DNA of 64,000 bases from Halobacillus salinus (lineage in GTDB: Bacteria > Bacillota > Bacilli > Bacillales > Halobacillaceae). Positions 10,489 to 19,578 of the stretch are shown one piece after another. A program made the translations under genes and the position numbers. The stretch spans positions 1,612,001 to 1,676,000 of the forward strand of contig NZ_SRJC01000001.1 of assembly GCF_004684905.1 (NCBI RefSeq), given 5' to 3'. Every line of letters starts with the position of its first letter. Position 1 is the stretch's first letter. The notes under the pieces were generated by a model that saw nothing but the letters and a program-made list of their open reading frames with translations, made no database searches and was not told the origin of the DNA.

Positions 10489-12210
10489 TTAATACAGTCG
10501 TTTAATCGCTTTTCTCATATCCGGTAGATCCAGTGTTCCCGTTTCAAAGAAATTCTTAATGATATAGGAAGAGAAGTTAACTGCCGACGTATAATCGATA
10601 TGTCCAGGTAACGGAGCTTGATCTTCAATGACTACGTCAATTACTGCCGGTTTGTTCGAAAGAAAAGCTTGGCGCATTTTCGGTTCTAGATCATCAAATG
10701 TTTCAATTCGATATCCTTCTCCCCCACAGGCTTCCGCGAATTTCGCAAAGTCAATTTCCCCGAGGTTCGTCAGATAGTTCACATGCCCCATCTGTTCCTG
10801 CTCATATTTAATCATACCAATCTTACTGTTATTCATAATGATCATCTTTATAGGAAGATCATATTTCACAGCTGTGACAAAGTCATGCATCACCATCGAG
10901 AAACCACCGTCTCCTGCAATCCCTATCACTTGCTTATCGGGATATGCAAGCTGTGCAGCGATTGCACCTGGCAATGCGCTTCCCATCGTAGCCAACCAGC
11001 CTGAAACCATGTACTTTTGATCGACTAACGGCAAGAACCTCGAAACCCAGACGGTAGAGTTTCCTACATCTCCAGAAATGATCGCACCGGATTTCATTAC
11101 TTTTTCAATCTGATACATCACTTGGGGTGCATGCAATGGGTCCTCCTGAAGACGCTTCTCTTCTTGAAGCGCGATGTGCCAATCTTTCATCTTCTCCTGA
11201 TAAGACGTTAGAAAGTCACGAGACTCGACAGGAACAATCTGTTCTCTTAATGCATCCATCGTGGACTTAGCATCTCCCGGTAAACCTACTTCTATAGGAT
11301 AGTGTTTACCAAGGTTTTCAGGTTGATTATCAATTTGAATTGCCGTTACATTGTCAGGTAAAAAGTCTCGATACGGAAACTGGGTTCCGATCAATAAGAG
11401 CAAGTCGCATTCTTTAATAGCATGATATGCAGGCTTTGTCCCAATTTGCCCATGTTGGCCCAGGTTATAGGGATGCAAGTCTGGAATCACACCTTTTGCG
11501 AGTAAACTCAATACAATCGGAGCTTTGACCGCTTCCGCAAATGAAAGTAGCGACTCTCTAGCATGCTTTGTACCCTGCCCAGCTAAGATCACAGGCTTCT
11601 CAGCAGCTTCAATCAATTCCCTGGCACGCTTCATGTCTTGTGTGCTGGGCATCATTTCAGGCTTTATGTAGCCCGGTGCTGTCAGTCTCGGCTCATCCTT
11701 CTGCTTCTTGGCGAACAAGTCATCAGGTACAATCAGTACAGAAACACCACGCTTAGCGTATGCCTCGCGAATCGCTTGGTTCATTAAGTCCGGCAACTGT
11801 ACTTCCGTCTCAGCTCGTTTGTTGAAGACCGCTACATCATCGAACATTCTCTCTAGATTTATTTCTTGGAACGCCTCCGTCCCTACTTCTGTACTGTTCA
11901 CTTGTCCAACTATTGCGAGTACTGGTACATTGTCAGCCTTGGCATCATAGAGACCGTTTAACAAGTGTACAGCACCCGGCCCAGCGATGGCCAAAGTCAC
12001 ACCGATTTTGCCAGAAACCTTTGCATAGGAAGATGCAGCCAATGCACCTGTTTCTTCGTGCCTGACCTGAACAAATTCAATATCTTCTTGTCTCTTTCTT
12101 AAATCATCGACAAACTCATTGATAGAATCTCCCGGTAAACCGAAAAGATGCTCTACGTCATGAGAAATAAGTTGTTCTACTAGTACTTCTCCTGTTCTCT
12201 TCTGAAACAT
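10489..12210 (-). CDS. Thiamine-diphosphate enzyme, probable pyruvate oxidase (YdaP/PoxB type)
   Basis: Member of the acetohydroxyacid synthase/pyruvate oxidase family, using ThDP and probably FAD, likely oxidising pyruvate to acetate or acetyl phosphate. The ATG at 12210 (573 residues) is preferred over the GTG at 12219, which would overlap GAGGTG; spacing to the ATG is 6 nt. Visible parts are the activating Glu region QVRHEETGALAAS (about residues 49-60), the FAD/central domain, and the ThDP motif GDGGFSMVMHDF closing with MNNSKIGM. The closest named homologue appears to be B. subtilis YdaP. It could instead be another oxo-acid decarboxylase. It is a single gene with its own terminator. Confidence 0.82.
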   Translation of the reverse strand: MFQKRTGEVLVEQLISHDVEHLFGLPGDSINEFVDDLRKRQEDIEFVQVRHEETGALAASSYAKVSGKIGVTLAIAGPGAVHLLNGLYDAKADNVPVLAIVGQVNSTEVGTEAFQEINLERMFDDVAVFNKRAETEVQLPDLMNQAIREAYAKRGVSVLIVPDDLFAKKQKDEPRLTAPGYIKPEMMPSTQDMKRARELIEAAEKPVILAGQGTKHARESLLSFAEAVKAPIVLSLLAKGVIPDLHPYNLGQHGQIGTKPAYHAIKECDLLLLIGTQFPYRDFLPDNVTAIQIDNQPENLGKHYPIEVGLPGDAKSTMDALREQIVPVESRDFLTSYQEKMKDWHIALQEEKRLQEDPLHAPQVMYQIEKVMKSGAIISGDVGNSTVWVSRFLPLVDQKYMVSGWLATMGSALPGAIAAQLAYPDKQVIGIAGDGGFSMVMHDFVTAVKYDLPIKMIIMNNSKIGMIKYEQEQMGHVNYLTNLGEIDFAKFAEACGGEGYRIETFDDLEPKMRQAFLSNKPAVIDVVIEDQAPLPGHIDYTSAVNFSSYIIKNFFETGTLDLPDMRKAIKRLY

Positions 12211-12272
12211 GCGTGTCACCTCATTTTATCGTATAACCTTCTTATTTCCCATCTGACCAAATGTTAAACGAT

Positions 12273-12304
12273 ACAAAAAAAACCTCCTGGATAAACAGGA
12301 GGTT
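12273..12304 (-). terminator. Terminator of ktrC
   Basis: A 9-bp stem AACCTCCTG/CAGGAGGTT (12281-12289 with 12296-12304) is followed on the minus strand by a run of eight T. Confidence 0.92.
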
Positions 12305-12308
12305 CGAA

Positions 12309-12974
12309 TTAATCTTCTACCACTAAGTTTTTCTCAAATCGACTGATATCTTTATCTGCCCCGATGACAATCAGTACATCGCTTTCTCTTATTTCCTCCG
12401 TCGCCATAGGAGAGACGATGACATCTTTCTTCCTCTTGATCGCAACGACGTTACACCCATATTGGGCACGGATATCGAGGTCGACTAATGTACGACCACT
12501 CATCTTGCTTCCGGCTTTAACTTCTACAACGCTATGGTCATCAGACAGTTCGATGTAGTCTAAAATGTTGTTCGATATGATATTATGAGCAATTCGTTTC
12601 CCCATGTCACGCTCTGGGTGGACGACATGATCGGCTCCGATTTTGTTCAATACTTTTTCATGATAATCATTCTGTGCTTTGACTGTAATCGTCTTGATAC
12701 CAAGTTCTTTAAGCATCAATGCTGTCAAAATACTAGCCTGGATGTTATCTCCAATGGCAACGATTACGTGATCAATATTACGCAGACCAAGTTCTCTAAG
12801 AACATTCTCATCTGTAGAGTCTGCGATTACCGCATGACCTGCAATGTCTTTGTATTCATTAACTTTATCTTCATCTAAATCAATGGCCAGGACTTCCATC
12901 CCCTCACGGCTTAACTCACGGCAGATGCTCCCACCGAAGCGTCCCAAGCCAATAACAGCGAATTCTTTTTTCAT
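12309..12974 (-). CDS. ktrC: Potassium uptake regulatory subunit KtrC (RCK domain)
   Basis: Cytosolic RCK protein that gates a KtrB/KtrD-type K+ channel. The start at 12974 (MKKEFAVIGLGRFG) has GGAGGAC 7 nt upstream and gives 221 residues, equal to B. subtilis KtrC. It has an N-terminal Rossmann RCK_N domain with GLGRFGGS and the acidic ligand end of strand two (VLAIDLDED), and a C-terminal RCK_C/TrkA_C domain (about 135-221), the known binding site for c-di-AMP in this family. The partner-type pore gene (ktrD) is 36 kb away in this window. Neighbours differ from the KtrAB operon arrangement, as expected for KtrC. Confidence 0.93.
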   Translation of the reverse strand: MKKEFAVIGLGRFGGSICRELSREGMEVLAIDLDEDKVNEYKDIAGHAVIADSTDENVLRELGLRNIDHVIVAIGDNIQASILTALMLKELGIKTITVKAQNDYHEKVLNKIGADHVVHPERDMGKRIAHNIISNNILDYIELSDDHSVVEVKAGSKMSGRTLVDLDIRAQYGCNVVAIKRKKDVIVSPMATEEIRESDVLIVIGADKDISRFEKNLVVED

Positions 12975-13063
12975 GTAAGAGTCCTCCATATTCCACTAAA
13001 TATAACGTTATTTTATCACAGAAATCACTAAAAGTAGATATCTTGTTCAAGACTGCGTTCCTA

Positions 13064-13096
13064 GACAAAAAAGGTGAGCCCTAAATGGCCCACCTT
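13064..13096 (-). terminator. Terminator of cydAB
   Basis: A stem AAGGTGAGCC/GGCCCACCTT (13071-13080 with 13087-13096, one mismatch) has a 6-nt loop and is followed by TTTTTTGTC on the minus strand. Confidence 0.88.
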
Positions 13097-13105
13097 CTAA
13101 ACGAT

Positions 13106-14119
13106 TTATTTATTCCCTTTTACATAATCCGCATCAAACAAGAACATACGCATCAACAATATTAGAGATGGTACGAGCAAACACAAACCTGCTAGAAAGG
13201 CGATGATCAACGATATCGCCATCGTCTCGTTTGTCACAGCACTCGTAATAGTGATATATGGCTTTAGAATATACGGTAAGTGCGAGGCCCCATAACCGAA
13301 GAAAGCGAAGAAAAATTGGAACATGACGGAAATGAATGCCCAGCCATAGTATTTGCCCTGATAGACGAGAAAGACAGCAACCATGAAGAATCCAACCGAA
13401 ATACCGAATACCCACCATAAGTCTAGTGCTCGTTCGAAGTGTTCCATGTTCTGCTGACTTAAAGCGATAAACGTCGTCAAACTTGCAATGATCGTCGGAG
13501 AACTCCAAAACAAAGCGTATTTTCTGACCAATTCGAGAGCTGGCTTATCCCCTGCCCTATGAGCATAATACGTTAGAAACATCGCACTGATATATAAGAC
13601 AGACACCAATGCCAGGAATACAACACTCCAAGAATAAGGACTGCTAAGCAACTTCCCGAACAACAGTTGAACGCCATTTCCCGTCTCTTCAATAAATCCA
13701 CCTTCTGAAATAGTCAAGGCAGTGGATAACGATGCTGGAATCAGCAGTCCTGTTGCTCCATATAGAAACATGTAAAAGGCGTTGTCTTTTGAACCGTAAC
13801 TTTCAAAAGCATAGAATGAACCTCGAATTGCGATCAGAACGATCGCTATACTTCCCGGTACTAGAAGGGATTGACCATAATAGTACGCTGCATCCGGGAA
13901 GAATCCTACAAGACCTACAAAGAAGAACACGAAGAAGACATTCGTCACTTCCCAAACCGGTGACAAATAACGGGAGATCAGTTGGTTGATAATATGATCC
14001 TTCTTCGTCACTCTTGCGTAGTAAGCAAAGAAACCGGCACCAAAGTCAACCGAAGCTACAATTAAGTAGCCATAAAGGAAAAGCCAGAGTACTGAAATTC
14101 CAATTAATTCATAGTTCAC
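13106..14119 (-). CDS. cydB: Cytochrome bd-type quinol oxidase subunit II (CydB/YthB-like)
   Basis: Integral membrane partner of CydA in the bd-type terminal oxidase that reduces oxygen to water using quinol. The 337 residues form eight or nine hydrophobic segments, starting MNYELIGISVLWLFLYGYL with the conserved VDFGAGFFAYY region. The start is GTG at 14119 with GGAGG 10 nt upstream; GTGA overlaps the cydA stop by 4 nt, so translation is coupled. No cydCD genes follow, which resembles the YthAB arrangement of Bacillus rather than cydABCD. Confidence 0.9.
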   Translation of the reverse strand: MNYELIGISVLWLFLYGYLIVASVDFGAGFFAYYARVTKKDHIINQLISRYLSPVWEVTNVFFVFFFVGLVGFFPDAAYYYGQSLLVPGSIAIVLIAIRGSFYAFESYGSKDNAFYMFLYGATGLLIPASLSTALTISEGGFIEETGNGVQLLFGKLLSSPYSWSVVFLALVSVLYISAMFLTYYAHRAGDKPALELVRKYALFWSSPTIIASLTTFIALSQQNMEHFERALDLWWVFGISVGFFMVAVFLVYQGKYYGWAFISVMFQFFFAFFGYGASHLPYILKPYITITSAVTNETMAISLIIAFLAGLCLLVPSLILLMRMFLFDADYVKGNK

Positions 14120-15477
14120 GAGTTGTCATCCTCCTTCGTCGCAGCAACTTGCGGAAATCGATGTTCCAATTCGATTTCCGCAGGGTTGTTTTTAAACATT
14201 TTCCTGAGGACGACGACGCATCCGGTACCGAGAACTACATAAAGCGCAAAGAACAATATGAACATCGCGCCAATGTGTGGGGAAGTAGTTGCAGCCTCTG
14301 TCACTGTCATAAAGCCTCTCATAATCCAAGGTTGACGACCGACCTCTGCATAAATCCAACCGAATTCAACTGCCAGCATAGACAATGGTCCTGCCAGTGC
14401 AAGCCCGGTTAGAATCAATTTATTGTGCTCATTCCACTTTTTCACTTTCCAGAAAACAAGGAACAGCATGGATATCCCCAGTGTGTAAAAGCCTATGGAT
14501 ACCATCAAATCAAACATGTAGTGAATCCATAGAGGAGGCCTTTCATCTTCAGGTGTCTCTTCAAGCCCTTCTACTTCTGCATTGAAATCACCATGCGCAA
14601 GGAAACTCAATGCATTCGGAATCCGAATCGCATTTTGGACTTCATTATTTTCATCCAGTGTCCCGAACACAATCAAATCGGCTCCTTCTTCTGTATCGAA
14701 GTGCCACTCCCCAGCCGCTAGTTTCTCAGGCTGGTATTCCGCGAGAAACTTCGCTGACAAATCTCCAGCTACGGCTGTCATAATTGCAAAAATGAAAGTG
14801 AGGCTGACTGTGAGTTTCAATGCTTTCTTGTGGTAGGCAGAGCCTTTTTTAAACAAGATGGAAATGGCCGCTATTGTTCCTAACACAGCAGCTGCTGTTA
14901 AGTACGAAGAAGATATGACGTGAAATACCTTTGTAGGAGTAGCCGGGTTAAACATGGCTGCCAAAGGATCAATCGACGTAACTGTACCATTTTCCAATTC
15001 GAAACCTTGTGGTTGGTTCATGAATGAGTTGACGGTCGTGATAAAGAATGCGGACAGTGTCCCTCCAATTACAACAGGAATAGATAAGAGCCAGTGGTAT
15101 ATCGGATTTTTGAACCGGTCCCACGTGTACAAATAAATTCCTAGAAAAATCGCTTCAAAGAAAAACGCAAATGTTTCCATAAATAGCGGTAGTGCTATAA
15201 CATTTCCCGCAAGCTGCATAAAGCTTGGCCAAATCAATGATAGCTGCAAGCCGATAGCGGTTCCTGTAACAACACCCACCGCTACTGTAATTGTGTATCC
15301 TCTTGTCCAACGCCTAGCAAGCAACGTATAGTGCGGGTCTTTCTTCTTTATCCCGATCAGCTCTGATACAGATACTAGAACGGGTACCCCGACGCCTAGC
15401 GTGGCAAAGATGGCGTGGAATAGAAGAGTCATAGACGTCAATAATCTACTGATCATTGCACCATCTAATTCAAACAT
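14116..15477 (-). CDS. cydA: Cytochrome bd-type quinol oxidase subunit I (CydA/YthA-like)
   Basis: Haem-binding subunit of a bd-type oxidase. The 453 residues start MFELDGAMISRLL; His21 in TLLFHAIFATLG is placed like the distal haem ligand of the family, and a second histidine lies in KVFHVISSSYLT. GRQPW near the C-terminal end is the conserved family signature. The periplasmic Q-loop is short, the form usual in Firmicutes. A cytochrome bd with short loop and no CydCD matches YthA. The upstream region has a Rex-type operator and a promoter, suggesting induction when NADH rises or oxygen falls (inference). Confidence 0.92.
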   Translation of the reverse strand: MFELDGAMISRLLTSMTLLFHAIFATLGVGVPVLVSVSELIGIKKKDPHYTLLARRWTRGYTITVAVGVVTGTAIGLQLSLIWPSFMQLAGNVIALPLFMETFAFFFEAIFLGIYLYTWDRFKNPIYHWLLSIPVVIGGTLSAFFITTVNSFMNQPQGFELENGTVTSIDPLAAMFNPATPTKVFHVISSSYLTAAAVLGTIAAISILFKKGSAYHKKALKLTVSLTFIFAIMTAVAGDLSAKFLAEYQPEKLAAGEWHFDTEEGADLIVFGTLDENNEVQNAIRIPNALSFLAHGDFNAEVEGLEETPEDERPPLWIHYMFDLMVSIGFYTLGISMLFLVFWKVKKWNEHNKLILTGLALAGPLSMLAVEFGWIYAEVGRQPWIMRGFMTVTEAATTSPHIGAMFILFFALYVVLGTGCVVVLRKMFKNNPAEIELEHRFPQVAATKEDDNS

Positions 15478-15525
15478 AGAAGTTCCTCCTTACCGGTTTA
15501 GGCAAATTAATATCTCTGATTACAT

Positions 15526-15553
15526 AGTATAAGGGCTGTAAGCGTTCCCCCAA
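15526..15553 (-). promoter_or_regulatory. Candidate cydAB promoter
   Basis: On the minus strand TTGGGG (15548-15553) and TATACT (15526-15531) are 16 nt apart, about 50 nt before cydA. The spacer contains TGTAAGCGTTCCCC (15537-15550 on the plus strand), two mismatches from the CcpA cre consensus. The -35 lies within a perfect 13-bp palindrome CAACTTCAAGTTG (15551-15563). Confidence 0.45.
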
Positions 15554-15572
15554 CTTCAAGTTGTTGACGATT

Positions 15573-15590
15573 TTGTGACAAACTTCACAA
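15573..15590. promoter_or_regulatory. Rex-type operator upstream of cydAB
   Basis: TTGTGACAAACTTCACAA is a TTGTGA-N6-TCACAA palindrome, the established consensus of the NADH-sensing repressor Rex, which controls cytochrome bd genes in Bacillus and Staphylococcus. It lies 20 bp upstream of the candidate -35 box and about 100 bp before cydA. Confidence 0.8.
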
Positions 15591-15703
15591 TCTCTTAATT
15601 TTGACTACAGTTTACACCACAAGAAGGAATTTGTCTAAAGATATACTTAATTTCCAAATACCCTCAACCAGCCAATCCTTAACGCGAGAGAGAAGCTTTA
15701 CGA

Positions 15704-15737
15704 CATAAAAAAGCACCTTCATAAAAGAAGGTGCTTT
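15704..15737 (-). terminator. Terminator of the ABC exporter operon
   Basis: An 11-bp stem AAAGCACCTTC/GAAGGTGCTTT (15710-15720 with 15727-15737) has a 6-nt loop and is followed by TTTTTTATG on the minus strand. Confidence 0.9.
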
Positions 15738-15741
15738 CTCG

Positions 15742-17574
15742 CTAAATGGCATCAAGCATCTGAAACTGTGCTTTGACCAATTCATAATATTCGCCTTTCT
15801 GATCCATTAACTCATTGTGCGATCCATTCTCTAGGATCTTTCCATTCTCCAGCACAAATATATTATCCGCTTCCCGGATGGTTGAAAGTCTATGGGCAAT
15901 CATAATAGCTGTTCGACCCTTCAGCAATTTACGAAGCGCTTCTTGAATCATAACTTCCGTTTCGGTATCGATACTTGCAGTCGCTTCATCCAAAATAAGA
16001 ATCTTCGGATTGGCTAGTAGCGCCCTCGCAAAGGAAAGTAACTGCCTTTCCCCGGCTGATAATATATTCCCTCGTTCTTCTACTTCTGTTTCGTATCCGT
16101 TATTCAAACGTTGGATGAAATCATCTGCCCCGACCACTTTGGAAGCTTCTATCACTTCTTCATCCGATGCATTAGGATTACCGAAGCGTATATTCTCCAT
16201 GATGGTACCAGAGAAAATAAAGGTATCCTGTAAGACAACACTGATTTGTTGGCGGACGCTATCGATTGTTGCATCTCTTAAATCGACTCCGTCAATCTTC
16301 ACTGCACCTTTTGTTGGGTCGTAAAAACGGCTGATAAGATTGGCTATTGTCGACTTACCAGAACCGGTATGACCTACTAAGGCAACCGTCTCTCCTTGCT
16401 TCATTTCTAAGTTGATATCGTGGAGCGCGATACGTTTTTCATCGTAAGCAAACTGAACATGGTCAAACTCAATGTGACCTTTCATGTCTTTCAAATTCAC
16501 AGCATCTGATTTCTCTTCAACATTCGGCTCTTCATCGAGGAACTCGAAGATGCGTTCAGATGCCGCCATTGCCATAAGGAGTTGGTTATACATCATCCCC
16601 AAACGTGAAATCGGCTCCCAAAACATTCCTAAATAGAAGGAGAAAGTAACAAAAGTTCCTATCTCAATACTATTATTTAAAATCAGATAGGCACCGAAAG
16701 CTATAAGAATGACAGTTCCGATTGCGTTACTCATTTCCACGAACGGTCGGAACATGGAACTTTTCTTTATTGCTCTATCCCATGAATTGAAATTGTCTGT
16801 GTTCACTCCATCGAAATATTCGGTGTTCTCTTTTTCTTGGGAGAAGGATTGTGTGATCCTTATTCCCTGAATACTTTCGTTCAGGTGGGAATTCAATTTG
16901 GATTGTTGAATCCTTACATCCTGCCACGATCGTCGAATATTCCGCCTTAATTTCGTTGAGATGTAGAACATGATTGGCAAGATGACAAGGATAGCAATGG
17001 CCAGTTTCGGGCTGAGGACGAAGAGAATGACCACAATCCCGGTAAGCATGACAACATCCATAAGTAAGTTGACAATTCCATTTGTAAACAGTTCTTGCAA
17101 CGAATTGATATCATTCATGATCCGCACAAGAATCGAACCTGCTGAGCGGGTGTCGAAAAAGCGGTGCGACAGCCGCTGTACGTGAGAAAAAAGATGCTGT
17201 CTCAAATCATAGATAACGTTCTGACCTAATATGTTCACATATTTGATCCTGAATACGTTCCCGACGTAACTCAGCAAATACAAAATGAATATGCCGATAA
17301 CGAGCTTAGTCAAAAATGGAACATCTTGCCCTTTAATGGCTATATCAATTGCTACTTTACCAATCAATATGGGAACAACGAGTCGGACGATGGTCGATAC
17401 AAGCATAGCAATGATCGCGATGGGCAATAATTTCTTGGAGTAAGGCTTCACATATTTCAATAAGCGCCACATTTGCGCCCAATTAAACGGTTTTTCTACC
17501 GCTTGGTCTTTCGTATATTTGAAACGGTCTAAATGCTTATTCGTTTCAGGCTCATGTTTTGGCCGCTTTGCCAT
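15742..17574 (-). CDS. ABC exporter half-transporter, consensus ATPase subunit (YfiC-like)
   Basis: Half of a probable heterodimeric type IV ABC exporter for drugs, lipids or peptides. The 610 residues have a charged N-terminus (about 1-45), six membrane segments (about 45-330) and a nucleotide-binding domain with Walker A GHTGSGKST (about 400), Q-loop VVLQDTF, Walker B ILILDEATAS with the catalytic Glu, and switch His in IMIAHRLST. Its signature is LSAGERQ rather than LSGGQ. It follows the partner gene with an 18-nt gap. Resemblance to B. subtilis YfiC is from memory; the substrate is unknown. Confidence 0.88.
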   Translation of the reverse strand: MAKRPKHEPETNKHLDRFKYTKDQAVEKPFNWAQMWRLLKYVKPYSKKLLPIAIIAMLVSTIVRLVVPILIGKVAIDIAIKGQDVPFLTKLVIGIFILYLLSYVGNVFRIKYVNILGQNVIYDLRQHLFSHVQRLSHRFFDTRSAGSILVRIMNDINSLQELFTNGIVNLLMDVVMLTGIVVILFVLSPKLAIAILVILPIMFYISTKLRRNIRRSWQDVRIQQSKLNSHLNESIQGIRITQSFSQEKENTEYFDGVNTDNFNSWDRAIKKSSMFRPFVEMSNAIGTVILIAFGAYLILNNSIEIGTFVTFSFYLGMFWEPISRLGMMYNQLLMAMAASERIFEFLDEEPNVEEKSDAVNLKDMKGHIEFDHVQFAYDEKRIALHDINLEMKQGETVALVGHTGSGKSTIANLISRFYDPTKGAVKIDGVDLRDATIDSVRQQISVVLQDTFIFSGTIMENIRFGNPNASDEEVIEASKVVGADDFIQRLNNGYETEVEERGNILSAGERQLLSFARALLANPKILILDEATASIDTETEVMIQEALRKLLKGRTAIMIAHRLSTIREADNIFVLENGKILENGSHNELMDQKGEYYELVKAQFQMLDAI

Positions 17575-17592
17575 AACGGTCCCCCCTTTTCT

Positions 17593-19347
17593 CTATAAAT
17601 TGGCAGTATTAAGGATCTTCTCTTTATCTTGGTATTGAATATCGTAGATGCGTTGGTATGGACCGCCGTTGACAAGGAGATCCTCATGAACTCCTCGCTC
17701 TACGACTCCACCATCTTCAAGGACTAGGATTTCATCCGCATGCTTCAGAGAAGAAATACGGTGTGCGATGATAAAGGTAGTACGGCCTTCCATCACTTCT
17801 TGCAAGGCTTTTTGGATCTGGAATTCCGTTTCCATATCAACAGCAGATGTCGCATCATCCAACACCAATATCGCTGGGTCGATGAGTATGGCACGGGCAA
17901 TCGCAATTCGCTGCTTCTGCCCTCCGGATAATCCCATTCCTCTCTCCCCTAATAATGTGTCGTATCCATTAGGCATCTCCATAATGAAGTCATGAGCTTG
18001 GGCACGTTTCGCTGCCGAAATGACATCGTCTAACGAAGCATCAGGATTACCATAACTGATGTTTTCCCGGATGGTCGTGGAAAACAGGAACGATTCCTGC
18101 AATACAAACCCAATATTCTTCCGAAGCGTTTTCAGCCCATATTCCTGGACACGCTTGCCATCAACAAGCACTTCTCCTTTTTCTGGTTCATAGAAACGGG
18201 TAATCAACTGTGTGATACTCGTTTTCCCAGCTCCCGTCGCCCCGATCAACCCTATCGTTTTGCCTGGTGGAGCATCGAATGAGATGTCTTTCAGAGCTGA
18301 ATCGTCATCTTCTGAGTAGGTTAACGTGACACCCTCAAACGTTACATGACCTTTCAACCGGTCTTTCACAATCGGGTTTTCTTTTTCTTGGATATCCTCT
18401 TCTGCTTCCAGAATTTCTAGCAGACGTTCACCAGATGCTTTCGATTGAGAGAAAAGGTTAATGACGAACCCAAAGTTCATCAACGGACCAAGTACAAGCC
18501 AAACAAATTGGAAAAAGGCTACAAGAACCCCCAATTGCAATGGAGTATTGATGACTAGATAACCTCCGTATGCAAGAAGAGCAACGACACATATGTTGCC
18601 GATAAACTCCATAAGAGGAAAGTACTTCGACCATATGTTGGACGTTGTAATGAAATTCGTACGATAGTCTTCGCTTCGGTTTAGAAAGCGACCCACTTCG
18701 AAATCTTCTCTAGATAAAGATTTCACTGTATTCATACCACTGATGTTTTCTTGAACACGTGTGTTCAACTTACCAAATGACTTCCGAATCTTACGGAAAG
18801 CCGGGTGAACACGCCGATCGAAGCGGTACACTACTACAGCCAAGAAAGGCATAGCAGCCATTGTTACTAATGCAAGTGGCACGGAGTAATAGAACATCGC
18901 TCCTAGGCTCAACACAATCAGTAAAGTAATCCTCACCAATTCGGAGAAGCCCATCGCTAGGAAAAAGCGGAAGCCCTCAACATCAGCTGTTAACCTTGAC
19001 ATCAAGTCTCCTGTTTTGGCGTTATCGTAATATTTGAAGGGAAGGCGTTGTAATTTCTTGTACAACTCATCCCTCAGTGTGTAGACGGATCGGATTCCAA
19101 AGTTCTCTCCTAAGTATTGGTGAAAATATGTCGCTATACCTTTGATAATCATAAGTGCGATGAATGCAATGCAAATGTAAGGAATCAGGTTATATTGTTC
19201 TGCCAAGATAACATCATCGATCGTAATTTTAAGGACAATCGGATAAACGAGTGAAATCGCTGTCACAAAAAGCAGTGAAAACAATGACCAAAAGAAGTAT
19301 TTTCGATATGGCCAGTAAAACTGCTTCAATTTTTTAAATGTATCCAT
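17593..19347 (-). CDS. ABC exporter half-transporter, degenerate ATPase subunit (YfiB-like)
   Basis: First gene of the two-gene exporter operon; 584 residues with six membrane segments (about 1-310) and an ATPase domain. Walker A is GATGAGKTS, the signature LSGGQKQR is canonical, but Walker B reads ILVLDDATSAVD: the catalytic glutamate is replaced by aspartate. Together with the altered signature of the partner this predicts one hydrolytically active and one degenerate nucleotide site, as known for heterodimeric exporters such as BmrCD and TM287/288. The switch His is kept in FIIAHRISS. Start ATG at 19347 follows GGAGGGAGA. Confidence 0.88.
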   Translation of the reverse strand: MDTFKKLKQFYWPYRKYFFWSLFSLLFVTAISLVYPIVLKITIDDVILAEQYNLIPYICIAFIALMIIKGIATYFHQYLGENFGIRSVYTLRDELYKKLQRLPFKYYDNAKTGDLMSRLTADVEGFRFFLAMGFSELVRITLLIVLSLGAMFYYSVPLALVTMAAMPFLAVVVYRFDRRVHPAFRKIRKSFGKLNTRVQENISGMNTVKSLSREDFEVGRFLNRSEDYRTNFITTSNIWSKYFPLMEFIGNICVVALLAYGGYLVINTPLQLGVLVAFFQFVWLVLGPLMNFGFVINLFSQSKASGERLLEILEAEEDIQEKENPIVKDRLKGHVTFEGVTLTYSEDDDSALKDISFDAPPGKTIGLIGATGAGKTSITQLITRFYEPEKGEVLVDGKRVQEYGLKTLRKNIGFVLQESFLFSTTIRENISYGNPDASLDDVISAAKRAQAHDFIMEMPNGYDTLLGERGMGLSGGQKQRIAIARAILIDPAILVLDDATSAVDMETEFQIQKALQEVMEGRTTFIIAHRISSLKHADEILVLEDGGVVERGVHEDLLVNGGPYQRIYDIQYQDKEKILNTANL

Positions 19348-19538
19348 CTGTCTCCCTCCTCTGAATCTTTTTTTCCGTAATAACTAATATATCGGGTAAC
19401 GAAATAAATATCCACCCTTTTGACTTAATTTTTCAAAAATTAGTAGTAATGTGAACTTTAGTCGGAATTTAATGATGTTCCTTCTCATTCCATTGACGGA
19501 ACCTCTACCTATCTCCTTTTGGTTAGTTCCCTTACCAA

Positions 19539-19571
19539 TGAAAAAGCAACCTCCATATTTATGGAAGTTGC
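19539..19571 (-). terminator. Terminator of the peroxiredoxin-like gene
   Basis: An 11-bp stem (GCAACCTCCAT 19546-19556 with ATGGAAGTTGC 19561-19571, one mismatch) is followed by TTTTT on the minus strand. Confidence 0.85.
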
Positions 19572-19578
19572 TCGTTCC

